DNA of 64,000 nt from CAYQTL01 sp964420405 (GCA_964420405.1 CAYQTL010000010.1:1-64000), one strand, 5' to 3'. Numbered from the stretch's first letter, positions 26,501 to 34,212 are shown. The notes: generated by a model not told the origin, from the letters alone. Program-made: numbers and translations.

Positions 26501-27575
26501 CACCTACGGCCAGCACATCGGCGGCCTCACCGACGACCAGCTGCTGACCGCGGCCGACACGGCCGTGCTCGCTGGTCTCGCCGGCAACGACGGGTTCCAC
26601 ACCAACCTCGGGATCCTGAACCTCGCCGAGCATCCGGTCAGGGTCCGCTTCACTCTGTACGCCGCCGACGGCACCCGCCTCGGCGAGGCCGAGCTGACGG
26701 CGATCGCCGGCGGGTACGCCCAGGAGGTTTCGGTGCTCGCGGCGCTGACGGCGGAGACGGTCCGCGGGGGCTGGGCCGAGATCACCACCGGCGACCCGGG
26801 AGCCCGCTACGCCGCCTGGGCCTCGGTGGTGGACGACGGCTCCCACGACCCGACCTTCATCTCCCCCGTCCGGGCGCCCGTCGTGGATCAGGTGATCCCC
26901 GCCGTGGCCGCCGTGGAGGGTCTCGGGGGCACGGTGTGGGCGTCCGACGTCACGCTCGTCAACATCGGTACGGCGCCGGCGGACGTCACGCTCGCCTTCG
27001 TCCCCGGCGGCGCTCCGGGCTCGTCCGCGCACACGCGACGGCTCGTGGTCGATCCACGCTCCGCCCGACACCTGGAGAACGTTGTCGCCGACCTGGCCGG
27101 AGCCCACGGCGAGGGCGTTCTCCGGATCACCGCCACGGCGCCGGGCGCAGGCGTGGTCGCGACCAGCCGCACATACACCTCGGGTGCCGCCGGGACCTAC
27201 GGCCAGCTCGTTCCCGCCGTGCCTGTCGGCGACGTCGTCGGCGCGGGCGAGCGGGTCGTGGTGGCCGGGCTCCGCTCGACCGACGGGTTCCGGTCGAACC
27301 TGGGCCTGACCTCCCTCGCCGACGTCGAGACCACCGTGACGGCGAGGTTCTTCGACGACCTCGGCGCTCCCATCGGCGTCCTGCCGGTGGTCCTGCCGGC
27401 GGGGGCCTTCGTCCAGGAGGTCCGGGTCCTCGAACGGGTCCTCGGCCATGTCGGCACCGCCTGGGTCGAGCTGTCCAGCGACGACGACGGCGCGGCGTTC
27501 GTGGCCCACGCGTCGGTGGTGGACGGGACGAGCGGTGATCCAGCTTACATTCCGGCAGCACGCGTCGGTTCGTGA
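23508..27575 (+). CDS. Secreted M1 aminopeptidase fused to HYDIN-like and tandem C-terminal modules
   Basis: This 1355-residue protein has a signal peptide (residues 1-24). The gluzincin M1 domain shows a GGGMEHQTLTTY exopeptidase motif and the zinc site H356-E357-x2-H360 with E379 in WLNEGF, so it should cleave N-terminal residues of peptides. From about residue 580 two to three choice-of-anchor D/HYDIN-like beta domains follow. The last 450 residues hold two copies of a roughly 210-residue module, each with a GLGG-W-D-TL-N start and GTYGQ and FxxNLG motifs. ATG 23508 is chosen for the signal peptide, the GGAGGG site and the -10 box. It probably acts in the periplasm or on the cell surface. 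Confidence 0.88.
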   Translation: MRLLRPIVMTTLSAALAATAAAGADPELAGPERFRPESTKHRLAEAAAERARLATSGALAKSWAPTPAPSSIDVRRYTLDLALDMGSRRLSGTATVELAAVEDALGEVVLDMDLGLRPLSVVLLSDHRFPHDGPRALAWNHADDRLTAAMPRPLAAGDVVELSIAYGGTASRFGYGVNWASWNGTPMGYTFAEPFGARVWFPCNDRPDDKALVDLRVTVPDWATTASNGLLVEQVVNEDGSISSTWSSRYPVATYLVVLNVGPFVQLRHDYTAADGTAMPVHTYVFPEAADLADAALGSTPDMIATLAPLFGEYPFLEEKYGNCVTFFGGGMEHQTLTTYSLDALDSDWAPWLNVHELGHQWWGDWVTCEDFKELWLNEGFATLTEWLWAEHLGADVLARYLEDADWRGWFLGPLYDNPVAFSSTVYDKGAWALRMLRHVLGDDPFFAGVAEYRTRHAGGSATTGNLRVAFEAASGEDLEWFFDQWVYGANRPRLQYEWQATPGPGIRLTVTQEQTNAGFFRLPMEVDVATVAGVERHRVDLPAMAETVVELDLQASATGVTLDPDNWVLADISPAADPDLELGPDFPGPYDAGVVLGGRTATVTIPLTNTGGSPLEVAVLEANAGTAWSVLAPEVPFEIAPGQTVAAELEFAPAGAGAQDDYLVIVSDDPSRSGLVVVPLTGTGALSAGPRLATLASATLGTAPVGGTAERTVQVSNFGDEPLTLEGSLEGDGFALAGALPAAVAPGGTEYLFFRFHPTRTGGHSGSLTLTTNDPARPEHVIALSGSGAASPRVALLPEARHLGLGAPPAPASILVANRGELPLTVSAVAVDGPFELAAPLGLPATVPASGTLEIPVRTRPGADGELRGALRVRTDDPSLTWAVAPLSARVLDRPPVRSSVPAAASSGGLGGARWTTDATLLNPGDSDLAVDLRFLPGGQRSDDAADLAVTVPAGGQRQLTDVVGAMGEDGAGGVELLAEAVGLVTVTRTFSREAGGTYGQHIGGLTDDQLLTAADTAVLAGLAGNDGFHTNLGILNLAEHPVRVRFTLYAADGTRLGEAELTAIAGGYAQEVSVLAALTAETVRGGWAEITTGDPGARYAAWASVVDDGSHDPTFISPVRAPVVDQVIPAVAAVEGLGGTVWASDVTLVNIGTAPADVTLAFVPGGAPGSSAHTRRLVVDPRSARHLENVVADLAGAHGEGVLRITATAPGAGVVATSRTYTSGAAGTYGQLVPAVPVGDVVGAGERVVVAGLRSTDGFRSNLGLTSLADVETTVTARFFDDLGAPIGVLPVVLPAGAFVQEVRVLERVLGHVGTAWVELSSDDDGAAFVAHASVVDGTSGDPAYIPAARVGS

Positions 27576-27591
27576 CCGGGGCCACCTCGGC

Positions 27592-27597
27592 TAGAAT
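27592..27597 (+). promoter_or_regulatory. -10 box of the PilZ gene
   Basis: TAGAAT lies 6 bases before the ATG at 27604, so the transcript is probably leaderless. Confidence 0.55.
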
Positions 27598-27603
27598 CGG
27601 GGC

Positions 27604-28305
27604 ATGAGGCGCCTCAACGGTCGCGACGTCCTGCTGCTCCGGCTCGACGACGGCGACCGTCTGCGGGTGTCGGGTCTGCTGCGGTCGGCGGGCGCCTCGG
27701 TTCACCACGGGCCGTGGGACGAGAACACCGCCGACCTGGTATACGGCACGCCGTTCGACGCCGTGGTGGCCGGATTCCCGGTGTCCGGACCGGCCCTGTC
27801 GGCCTTCCTGAGGGCGGTGCGGGCCTCCGGGTCCGGCTGCCGACGGGCCGGCGTGGTGCTGCTCGCCGCGGAGGGCCACGAGCGCGAGGCGGCGCCGTTC
27901 GTCGGTCGTGGCGTGAACCGGGTGGTGTCCCGGGCCGAGGTCGAGCTGCGGCTCGTCCCCACCCTCGACGAGCTGCTGTCGGTGGCGACCCGGCATCCGA
28001 TCCGGGCGCCGACTCGGGTCACCATCCACATCACCGGCCGCGCCCTGAAGGCCTTCTGCCAGACCGAGAACGTGTCGGTGTCCGGAATGCTCCTCAAGGG
28101 CTTCGGCCACCACCCGGTGGGAACCTCCCTGGACTTCGAGCTCAGCCTGCCCGGCGAGACGGCGCCGATCCGTGGTGCCGCCGAGGTGCGACGCGCCACC
28201 AACACCACCGTCGAGCGGGTCGAGGGCGTCGGCGCCCGCTTCCTCAGCTTCGCCACCGGCGACCGGTTCCGTCTCGAGTCGTTCCTCGCGCGGGCCGCCA
28301 GCTGA
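27604..28305 (+). CDS. PilZ-domain protein with degenerate receiver-like N terminus
   Basis: This is a 233-residue soluble protein. Residues about 1-130 look like a receiver fold without clear phosphorylation residues. The C-terminal 105 residues form a PilZ domain: RHPIR supplies the RxxxR motif and NVSVSG the NxSxxG motif that together bind cyclic di-GMP. It is therefore a probable c-di-GMP effector. A diguanylate cyclase gene lies in the window at 53523, but no direct link is shown. The gene is alone with its own -10 box and is convergent with the glutathione genes. Confidence 0.75.
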   Translation: MRRLNGRDVLLLRLDDGDRLRVSGLLRSAGASVHHGPWDENTADLVYGTPFDAVVAGFPVSGPALSAFLRAVRASGSGCRRAGVVLLAAEGHEREAAPFVGRGVNRVVSRAEVELRLVPTLDELLSVATRHPIRAPTRVTIHITGRALKAFCQTENVSVSGMLLKGFGHHPVGTSLDFELSLPGETAPIRGAAEVRRATNTTVERVEGVGARFLSFATGDRFRLESFLARAAS

Positions 28306-28430
28306 GCGGGCCGGTTCGGAAGCGACCCGACGACCCACCGCGGAGGGCGCAGCGGGCGCGGGGACCGGTTTCGCGGGGCGGACTCCGGCGAGGGGCGCCC
28401 GGGCGGGATCGCGGTCGTCGGGAAGCCTCG

Positions 28431-28709
28431 TCAGCCGTCCCCGTCCTCCCGCTCGATCACCCATGCGTTCTGCCCCTCGCCGGGACACGAGGAGCAGTGA
28501 CCCCGGCGGACGCGGTGATAGCCTTCGGGCACCGGGCTGTCGATGCAGACCAGCTCGCGGCGCCCCGGCCGCGCGATCACCCAGCCGTTGGCGCCGTCAC
28601 CGTCGCACGCGGGGTTGTGGCACTCGGCCAGCACCACCCAGCCGGGGGGCAGGCGCCGACCCTTGCAGACCACCCGGTTCATCCGCTCCCGGCCGCCGCC
28701 CTCAGCCAT
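28431..28709 (-). CDS. Small two-repeat Cys-pair protein
   Basis: This 92-residue protein has two similar halves, each with a Cys pair followed by a GxGxNxWVI strand: ECHNPACDGDGANGWVI and HCSSCPGEGQNAWVI. The cysteine spacing suggests metal binding, perhaps zinc, but no family is recognised. Its ATG overlaps the end of the glutathione synthetase gene by eight bases, so they are probably translated from one message. A link to thiol or metal homeostasis is inference from that context. Confidence 0.65.
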   Translation of the reverse strand: MAEGGGRERMNRVVCKGRRLPPGWVVLAECHNPACDGDGANGWVIARPGRRELVCIDSPVPEGYHRVRRGHCSSCPGEGQNAWVIEREDGDG

Positions 28710-29676
28710 CGCAGACCCGCTCCCGCCACATCCGCTCGAGCTCGTCGACGAGGTCGCGGTCGGCCCGGATCCCGTTGACCAGGTTGATCTGGACGATCGT
28801 TGTCGGGCTGGTGAAGTTGACCTCGGTGAGGTGCTCGCCGATGAAGTCGAGGCCGAGCAGGTGCAGGCCCATCGGGTTCAGGTCGGCGGCCACCTCACGG
28901 CACGCCGCGAGCTGCCGCGGGGTCGGCTGCAGCACCGCCGCGGTCGCCCCCTGGTGGAGGTTGGCGAGCCGCGAGGCGGGACCCGGGACCCGCAGCACCG
29001 ACCCGAGCACCCGCTCGTTGACGGTCAGGATCCTGAGGTCGCCGCTGCGCTCCACCTCGTCCAGGTACGGCTGCACCACCACCTCCGGGCCCCACTGCTG
29101 CCAGAAGCCGATGATGTCCAGCTCCGACGCGTCCGGACGGAAGAACCGGATGCCGAGGCCGCTGTAGGTGTTCTTGGGCTTGCACACCGCCTCCCCGTCC
29201 ATCGACCGTACGCGCTCCACCACCTCCTCGGCGGTGACGCACAGCCAGGTCGGCGCGGCGTACTCGGGATAGCGCAGGTGGATCGTGTGCTCCGAGAGCC
29301 GGTAGGTCTCGGGCGGCCGGTTGATCTGGACGATCGCCTCGGGAGCCGCCTCGAAGTGCCTGCAGTAGGCGACGAACTCCTCGTCCACGGGCGGGTCCTT
29401 GCGCTGCAGGATCACCCGGTACTCGCGCACGTCGGCGCTGCGCTCGGGCCCGAGCTCCCAGAACGGGTCCCGCGACCCGTCCGAGGACAGGACCTCGCGG
29501 ACCGGGAGGGTCGCCAGGTAGCGCTCGGTGGGTAGCCCGACATCGGAGGCGGGCAGGTCGAGGTAGTCGACCGCGATGCCACGCGCCAGCAGCTCGGCGC
29601 TGACGCAGACCCCGAGGTCGAAGACCGGGTCGAGCCGCTCGATCGGATCGGCCACCACCAGGTACCGTGTTCTCAT
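28702..29676 (-). CDS. gshB: Glutathione synthase (ATP-grasp)
   Basis: This 324-residue ATP-grasp ligase joins glycine to gamma-glutamylcysteine. The nucleotide-binding part is visible in GEAVCKPKNTYSGLGIRFF, and the GLDFIGEHLTEVNFTSPTTI segment carries the metal-binding Glu/Asn. Length agrees with bacterial GshB (about 315). The N-terminal domain is diverged, so a related ATP-grasp ligase remains possible, but the adjacent glyoxalase II and glutaredoxin genes support glutathione. ATG 29676 follows an AAAGGTGGTG site. No gshA is in view. Confidence 0.8.
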   Translation of the reverse strand: MRTRYLVVADPIERLDPVFDLGVCVSAELLARGIAVDYLDLPASDVGLPTERYLATLPVREVLSSDGSRDPFWELGPERSADVREYRVILQRKDPPVDEEFVAYCRHFEAAPEAIVQINRPPETYRLSEHTIHLRYPEYAAPTWLCVTAEEVVERVRSMDGEAVCKPKNTYSGLGIRFFRPDASELDIIGFWQQWGPEVVVQPYLDEVERSGDLRILTVNERVLGSVLRVPGPASRLANLHQGATAAVLQPTPRQLAACREVAADLNPMGLHLLGLDFIGEHLTEVNFTSPTTIVQINLVNGIRADRDLVDELERMWRERVCDG

Positions 29677-29754
29677 GGACACCACCTTTCCCTTTCCGGC
29701 CGTCGCCGCGCCGCCCGGTTGACGGACGCCGCCGGCGCCTGCGACGATCGTCGC

Positions 29755-30525
29755 ATGCTCCGAGTCGAGCCGGTCCCGATTCTCGCTGACAACTACGCAT
29801 GGCTGGTGCGACGGCGAGGCGACGACCGCGTGGCGGTGGTCGACCCCGGCGACGACGGGCCGGTCCTCGACGTGCTCGAGCGTCGCGGCCACCGGCTCGA
29901 GGCGGTCCTCCTCACCCATCATCACCGCGACCACGTCGGCGGCCTTCGAGGGCTCCTCCGATCTCGGCGTGTGCCCGTGATCGGACCCAAACGGGAGCGG
30001 ATCGACGGTGTCGACCGCCCGGTCGCCGGGGGCGACGCCGTCGAGCTGTTCGGCGGCTCCGTCACGCTGGAGGTGCTCCACCTCCCTGGCCACACCCTCG
30101 GGCATGTCGCCTACGTCGGCGACGGGGTGGCGCTGGTCGGCGACACCCTGTTCGCCGGCGGCTGCGGCCGGGTGTTCGAGGGGACGTCCGACCAGATGCA
30201 CGGCTCCCTGCAGCGTCTGGCGGCACTCGACGCCGCCACCGCGGTGTGCTGCGCGCACGAGTACACCGTCGCCAACCTCGAGTTCGCGACCCGCGTGGAG
30301 CCTGCCAACCGGGCCCTCCGCGAGCGACTGGAGGTGGCCAGGGCGACCCGCCGGGAGGGACGCCCGACGGTGCCCTCGACCCTCGCCGAGGAGCTCGCCA
30401 CCAACCCGTTCCTGCGCTGCGACCAGCCGGCCGTGGTGGCGACCGCCGCCCGGGTCGCGGGCCGCGAGGTGGCCCCGGGCGCCGAGACCTTCGCCGTCAT
30501 CCGCGGCTGGAAGGACCGGTCGTAG
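29755..30525 (+). CDS. gloB: Hydroxyacylglutathione hydrolase (glyoxalase II)
   Basis: This 256-residue metallo-beta-lactamase-fold enzyme hydrolyses S-D-lactoylglutathione to lactate and glutathione. The binuclear metal motif is H55-x-H57-x-D59-H60, with further ligands in LPGHTLGHV, VGDTLFAGGCGR and CCAHEYT. A C-terminal helical domain typical of GloB is present and contains RxExNPFLR-like residues (LATNPFLRC). It is transcribed divergently from gshB with 78 bases between, so the glutathione genes share one regulatory gap. Confidence 0.93.
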   Translation: MLRVEPVPILADNYAWLVRRRGDDRVAVVDPGDDGPVLDVLERRGHRLEAVLLTHHHRDHVGGLRGLLRSRRVPVIGPKRERIDGVDRPVAGGDAVELFGGSVTLEVLHLPGHTLGHVAYVGDGVALVGDTLFAGGCGRVFEGTSDQMHGSLQRLAALDAATAVCCAHEYTVANLEFATRVEPANRALRERLEVARATRREGRPTVPSTLAEELATNPFLRCDQPAVVATAARVAGREVAPGAETFAVIRGWKDRS

Positions 30526-30695
30526 AGCGCCGGACCGAGACCTCCCTGGCCCGGGGGATCGCGAGCGGAGCGCCCCGCGCCGGGCCGCACGCCCCGCCGC
30601 CGGGGCCAGACGGACATCAGCCTCGGGACGCCGCACTCCACGCCTGCTGCCGATCCCCCGCTCGTGGGGCGTCCCCGGCGAAACCCGCCGAGCGG

Positions 30696-30983
30696 TCACC
30701 GACGCTCCGGCGAACGGGCGGCACCGGCCTCCTCCAGGAGCGGCACGAGCCGCCCCTCCGCGTGCAGACGGCTCACGTCCGAGAAGCCGCCGAGGAACCG
30801 GTCGCCGACGAAGACCATCGGTACCGTCCTCCAGCCGTCGTTCTCCGCCGCCAGCCGCTGCCGGAGGTCCGGGCGGCCGTCGACCGGGACCTCGGTGTAG
30901 GCGACGCCGAGGGACTCGAGCAGCCGCTTGAGGGCGAAGCAGAACCCGCACAGCTTCGTGGTGTAGACCGTCACGTCCGCCAT
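30696..30983 (-). CDS. Glutaredoxin
   Basis: This 95-residue thioredoxin-fold protein has the redox motif C12-G-F-C15 in YTTKLCGFCFALKRLL, the cis-Pro loop WRTVPMVFVGDRFLGG and a GSH-binding GGFSDV turn. It resembles the GrxC group, with G-F in place of the common P-Y. It reduces disulfides with glutathione, fitting the neighbouring gshB and gloB. ATG 30983 gives the standard N terminus; a longer frame upstream has no domain. Confidence 0.9.
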   Translation of the reverse strand: MADVTVYTTKLCGFCFALKRLLESLGVAYTEVPVDGRPDLRQRLAAENDGWRTVPMVFVGDRFLGGFSDVSRLHAEGRLVPLLEEAGAARSPERR

Positions 30984-31020
30984 GGCGCCGTCTGCAACCC
31001 GCCAGGCGGCGGAGGGCATT

Positions 31021-31045
31021 CCGGCCTCCGGGAGGAGAAGGCCGG
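31021..31045. terminator. Hairpin between the DHH/CPBP gene and glutaredoxin
   Basis: CCGGCCT and AGGCCGG pair across an 11-base loop, just after the DHH/CPBP gene on the minus strand. No U-run is present. Confidence 0.3.
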
Positions 31046-31071
31046 ACGCCGACACCCACGCCGCAGGCGGC

Positions 31072-32904
31072 TCAGAGGGCGGTCAGGGACGGGGCGAGGA
31101 GGCTGAGGAGGGCGGCGGCGAGGCCATGGACGGCGGCGACGGCCCAGACGCTGCGACTGCGCTCGCGGAGGATGCCGAGCAGCAGCCCGCTGGCGGTGCC
31201 GGCGACGGCGACGGCGGCTCTCGCGGCGACTCCTTCGCCGAGCCACGGCGGCGGACCGAAGAGCAGCACCGCGACGAAACCGTGCGTCACGGCGGCGGTC
31301 ACCGTGGGCCACGACAGGAACCACTCGCCGCCGTCGCGCATGATCGCGAAGCGGCCGGCGACGACGCCATGCAGGGCTCCGCGCAGGAGCAGCTCGAGGC
31401 CACCCGCCAGGACGAGCGCCACGGCCGCCGCCGTCCATGCCTCGGGCGGGCCGGGCAGCTCTGCGGCGACACCTCCCGCGGCGCCCGTCACGACCACCGC
31501 CGGCAGGGCGGCCAGCCACAGCAGCCCCACGGGACGGCGGAGGCCGAACCGTCCCGGGTGGCGCCGACCCGCGAAACCGAGGGCGCCCGCGGCCACGGCG
31601 ACGATCGCCAGCGCGAGTGTGCCGAGCTGGCCGACCGAGGATCCGTCGGTCCACCCTTCCGGGGGTGGCGGCCACGTCCCGATGGCGCCGAGCGCGATCG
31701 TCGCGAGGACCACGACGGCCGTGGCCAGGCCGCCGGCGAGGGTCGCCAGCCGCGCCCACGACGAGGGGGGCCGGAACGTCCAGCCGATGACGTCCAGCAC
31801 CTGCCGCCGGCTGAGGCGGGTTCCGCGCCGGCGGGGCGACCCGCCGATGTCGGTCGAGCCGCCCCAGCGGTCGCCGTTGCCCGCCGCCGGGTCGACCTGG
31901 TTGAGGCGTTCGTAGACGGCCTCCAGATCGGTCGGGAGGAACGGGTCCGTCTGCCGCAGCGTGAACGTCGCGTCGTCCTTCTCGAGCAGGATCACCCCGA
32001 CCCGGTTGCCGTGGACCGCCCGCAGCTGCCGCTCGACCTCGTAGATCCCGGCGTCCGAACGACACGCGACGGCCATGCGCTCCGGGGCGACGACCACCCT
32101 GGCGAGCTCCTCCACCTCGGTGACGCCCTCGAAGTGGTGAGGCTCGTACACCATGGCGTCGATGCGCTCGAAGGTCCGGCAGGCGAACTCGAGCGGGTCG
32201 GCCTCGCTCCACTCACCGCGCTTCTTCAGCGCCAGCTCCTCGCTGCGCAGGCGGCCGATCTCGGCGAGGGTCGCCTCCTGGAGCTGCCGCGGGAAGCCGG
32301 ACAACGCGGCCAGCTCCAGGCCGTGGGCGTCGATGATGCCTTGCAGCCGCACCAGGGGCATGAGCCGGTCCCGCACCTCCGGCGCGTCGCCGTTGAGGCG
32401 CCGGTGGTTGAGCAGCAGCCAGGCCGCCAGGACGGTGTCCAGGTCGGGCTCGTTGCCGACCAGGTTCCATTGCGCGCCGCCGAGGTCGAGCCCCTTCATC
32501 ACCATCACCATCGCCTGCTCGCAGGTCGCGAGGGTGAAGGCCCGCACGCAGCCCTCGTGGTGGTCGAGGTTGTAGACCCGTCGCTGCACGTCCAGAAACG
32601 GCGCCGTCTGGGCGACGCCGTCGAGGAAGATCGTGTGACTCGAGGCGCGGTGGGCCGAGCTCGACGACACCGAGCGGCCGCGCTCGAGGCGCAACGCCAC
32701 GTTCGGGGCTTCGGTGCACGTCACGTAGGGACCGGCGTCGTCCTCGCGGAGCTGGTAGCGGGACGGCAGGCCGTCCTCGGTCCGACGCGGGTCGACGTCG
32801 AGCCGGCGGGTGCGGCGCACGTCGACCGCTGCGTCGCCGGGGCCGTCGTGCCGCAGGGTGACGTCGCCGGCAGCGCGGTCGGAATCCTCAGGAGGTGGGG
32901 ACAT
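31072..32904 (-). CDS. Fusion of a DHH-like domain and a degenerate CPBP membrane protease domain
   Basis: This is a 610-residue protein. Residues about 100-340 resemble a DHH-type phosphoesterase-like region (VYNLDHHEGCVRAFTLATCEQ, then NEPDLDTVLAAWLLLNH). From about residue 375 eight hydrophobic helices follow. The CPBP/Abi-type motif appears as LELLLRGALHG, where the usual EExxxR pair is reduced to one Glu, and later helices carry AVTHGF and AAVHGL. The missing first Glu and Asn make peptidase activity doubtful. The ATG lies 6 bases after TAGAAT. I know no characterised protein with this architecture; function is unassigned. Confidence 0.65.
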   Translation of the reverse strand: MSPPPEDSDRAAGDVTLRHDGPGDAAVDVRRTRRLDVDPRRTEDGLPSRYQLREDDAGPYVTCTEAPNVALRLERGRSVSSSSAHRASSHTIFLDGVAQTAPFLDVQRRVYNLDHHEGCVRAFTLATCEQAMVMVMKGLDLGGAQWNLVGNEPDLDTVLAAWLLLNHRRLNGDAPEVRDRLMPLVRLQGIIDAHGLELAALSGFPRQLQEATLAEIGRLRSEELALKKRGEWSEADPLEFACRTFERIDAMVYEPHHFEGVTEVEELARVVVAPERMAVACRSDAGIYEVERQLRAVHGNRVGVILLEKDDATFTLRQTDPFLPTDLEAVYERLNQVDPAAGNGDRWGGSTDIGGSPRRRGTRLSRRQVLDVIGWTFRPPSSWARLATLAGGLATAVVVLATIALGAIGTWPPPPEGWTDGSSVGQLGTLALAIVAVAAGALGFAGRRHPGRFGLRRPVGLLWLAALPAVVVTGAAGGVAAELPGPPEAWTAAAVALVLAGGLELLLRGALHGVVAGRFAIMRDGGEWFLSWPTVTAAVTHGFVAVLLFGPPPWLGEGVAARAAVAVAGTASGLLLGILRERSRSVWAVAAVHGLAAALLSLLAPSLTAL

Positions 32905-32910
32905 CCGCCG

Positions 32911-32916
32911 ATTCTA
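32911..32916 (-). promoter_or_regulatory. -10 box of the DHH/CPBP gene
   Basis: TAGAAT on the minus strand lies 6 bases from the ATG at 32904. It is divergent from the hydrolase promoter in a 66-base gap; both transcripts appear leaderless. Confidence 0.55.
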
Positions 32917-32958
32917 CCGCGCCTGCCGAGGGGGTTCCGTCGGGTGTCCCCGGACCGG

Positions 32959-32964
32959 TACCAT
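32959..32964 (+). promoter_or_regulatory. -10 box of the hydrolase gene
   Basis: TACCAT lies 6 bases before the ATG at 32971. Confidence 0.5.
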
Positions 32965-32970
32965 GGGGGC

Positions 32971-34047
32971 ATGACAACCCGGAGCACCTCGACGTCCCGT
33001 TGTCTCGCCGCCCTGCTCGCGATCGCCGCCATCGCCCACCCGGCGGCGGCAGACGACCCGCCCTCCGCGCTCGAGCGGGCCATGACCGACCTCGGCCACC
33101 GCCTCGACGTGCTCGAGAAGCAGATCGACGACGTGCTCTGGTTCGAGCGCGTCGGCGACGTCGCAGTGGTGGACAAGGTCCGGATCTACGGTCCTCCTCT
33201 CTGGAAGGAGGACAACCCGACCGCCATCGGCGCCGGCAACCACGTCAAGCTCTACGCCTACCTGTTCACCCCCCGGGGGTTCGACGACGCCGGCAGGCTG
33301 CCCCTGCTGGTGCTGCCCCACGGCGGGGTCCACGCGGACTTCACGACCTACTACGCCCACGTCGTCCGCGAGCTCGTCGCCCAGGGGTACGTCGTCGTGG
33401 CGCCCGAGTACCGGGGCTCGACCGGGTACGGCCGCGCACTCTGGGAGAAGATCGACTACGGCGGGCGCGAGGTCGGTGACTGCCTGGCGGCCCGCGACTG
33501 GGCGGCGGCCAACCATCCCCGCGTCGACCCGGAGCGGGTCGGCATTCTCGGCTGGAGCCACGGCGGGCTGATCGCCCTGATGAGCCTGTTCGACCACCCC
33601 GAAGCCTACGCCTGCGCCTTCGCCGGCGTGCCGGTGTCCAACCTCGTCATGCGGATGGGATACCTTGGCCCCGGCTACCAGGCGTACTACGACGCCGCGC
33701 ACCACATCGGCCAGACGCCGGCCGAGAACCTCGAGGAGTACAAGCGCCGGTCGCCGGTGTGGAACGTGGAAAAGCTCGAGCGGCCGCTGCGGATCCACAC
33801 CAACCCCCGCGACGAGGATGTCAACTACATCGAGGTCGAGCACCTGGTCCAGGCGTTGAAGGCGGCTGAGAAGGAGTTCGAGTACGAGGTCTACGAGGTC
33901 CCCGGCGGTCACAGCTTCGACCGTCTGGACACCCCCGAGGCGTGGCGCATCCGCAGGGAGATCTACCGGTTCCTCGCGCGCTACCTCGAGCCGCCACGGC
34001 CCGACGTCCGCCTCGGAATCCATCCGGACGGGATCGCCGCGCCGTAG
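32971..34047 (+). CDS. Secreted alpha/beta hydrolase (prolyl oligopeptidase-like)
   Basis: This 358-residue protein has a signal peptide (about residues 1-27, ending HPAAA). It contains an S9-type catalytic domain: oxyanion region LPHGGVH, nucleophile S196 in GWSHGG, likely acid in NPRDEDVNY and His in VPGGHSFDR. It lacks the beta-propeller of full-length S9 peptidases, so esterase or short-peptide hydrolase activity is possible. Acting in the periplasm is inferred from the signal peptide. It is followed 85 bases later by a strong hairpin. Confidence 0.85.
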   Translation: MTTRSTSTSRCLAALLAIAAIAHPAAADDPPSALERAMTDLGHRLDVLEKQIDDVLWFERVGDVAVVDKVRIYGPPLWKEDNPTAIGAGNHVKLYAYLFTPRGFDDAGRLPLLVLPHGGVHADFTTYYAHVVRELVAQGYVVVAPEYRGSTGYGRALWEKIDYGGREVGDCLAARDWAAANHPRVDPERVGILGWSHGGLIALMSLFDHPEAYACAFAGVPVSNLVMRMGYLGPGYQAYYDAAHHIGQTPAENLEEYKRRSPVWNVEKLERPLRIHTNPRDEDVNYIEVEHLVQALKAAEKEFEYEVYEVPGGHSFDRLDTPEAWRIRREIYRFLARYLEPPRPDVRLGIHPDGIAAP

Positions 34048-34131
34048 CGGGGAGCGCGGCCGCTCGTCCGACGCTCGACCCGGCTCCGGTCATCGCAGCG
34101 GGGACCGGGCCGGATGGGCCCGCGGGGTCTG

Positions 34132-34167
34132 GTCGCCGTCGGCTCGCCCCGGGCGACCGACGGCGAC
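34132..34167 (+). terminator. Long inverted repeat: terminator of the hydrolase gene or operator
   Basis: GTCGCCGTCGG pairs perfectly with CCGACGGCGAC, and the loop contains a second stem TCGCC/GGCGA, giving about 16 bp with one bulge. TTCTCT follows directly, which suits a terminator. Its right arm overlaps the expected -35 region of the acyltransferase promoter (-10 at 34176), so it may also be an operator. Confidence 0.6.
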
Positions 34168-34175
34168 TTCTCTGC

Positions 34176-34181
34176 TACATT
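34176..34181 (+). promoter_or_regulatory. -10 box of the WS/DGAT gene
   Basis: TACATT lies about 32 bases before the ATG at 34213, leaving a short leader with the ribosome site GGAGGGGG. Confidence 0.5.
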
Positions 34182-34212
34182 CCCATTCGTAGTCTCAATG
34201 TCCGGAGGGGGT

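Noticed and set aside
23379..27509. 1376-codon minus-strand frame opposite the aminopeptidase
   Set aside because: It is the antisense shadow of a well-supported secreted M1 peptidase and shows only Arg/Gly/His-rich low complexity.
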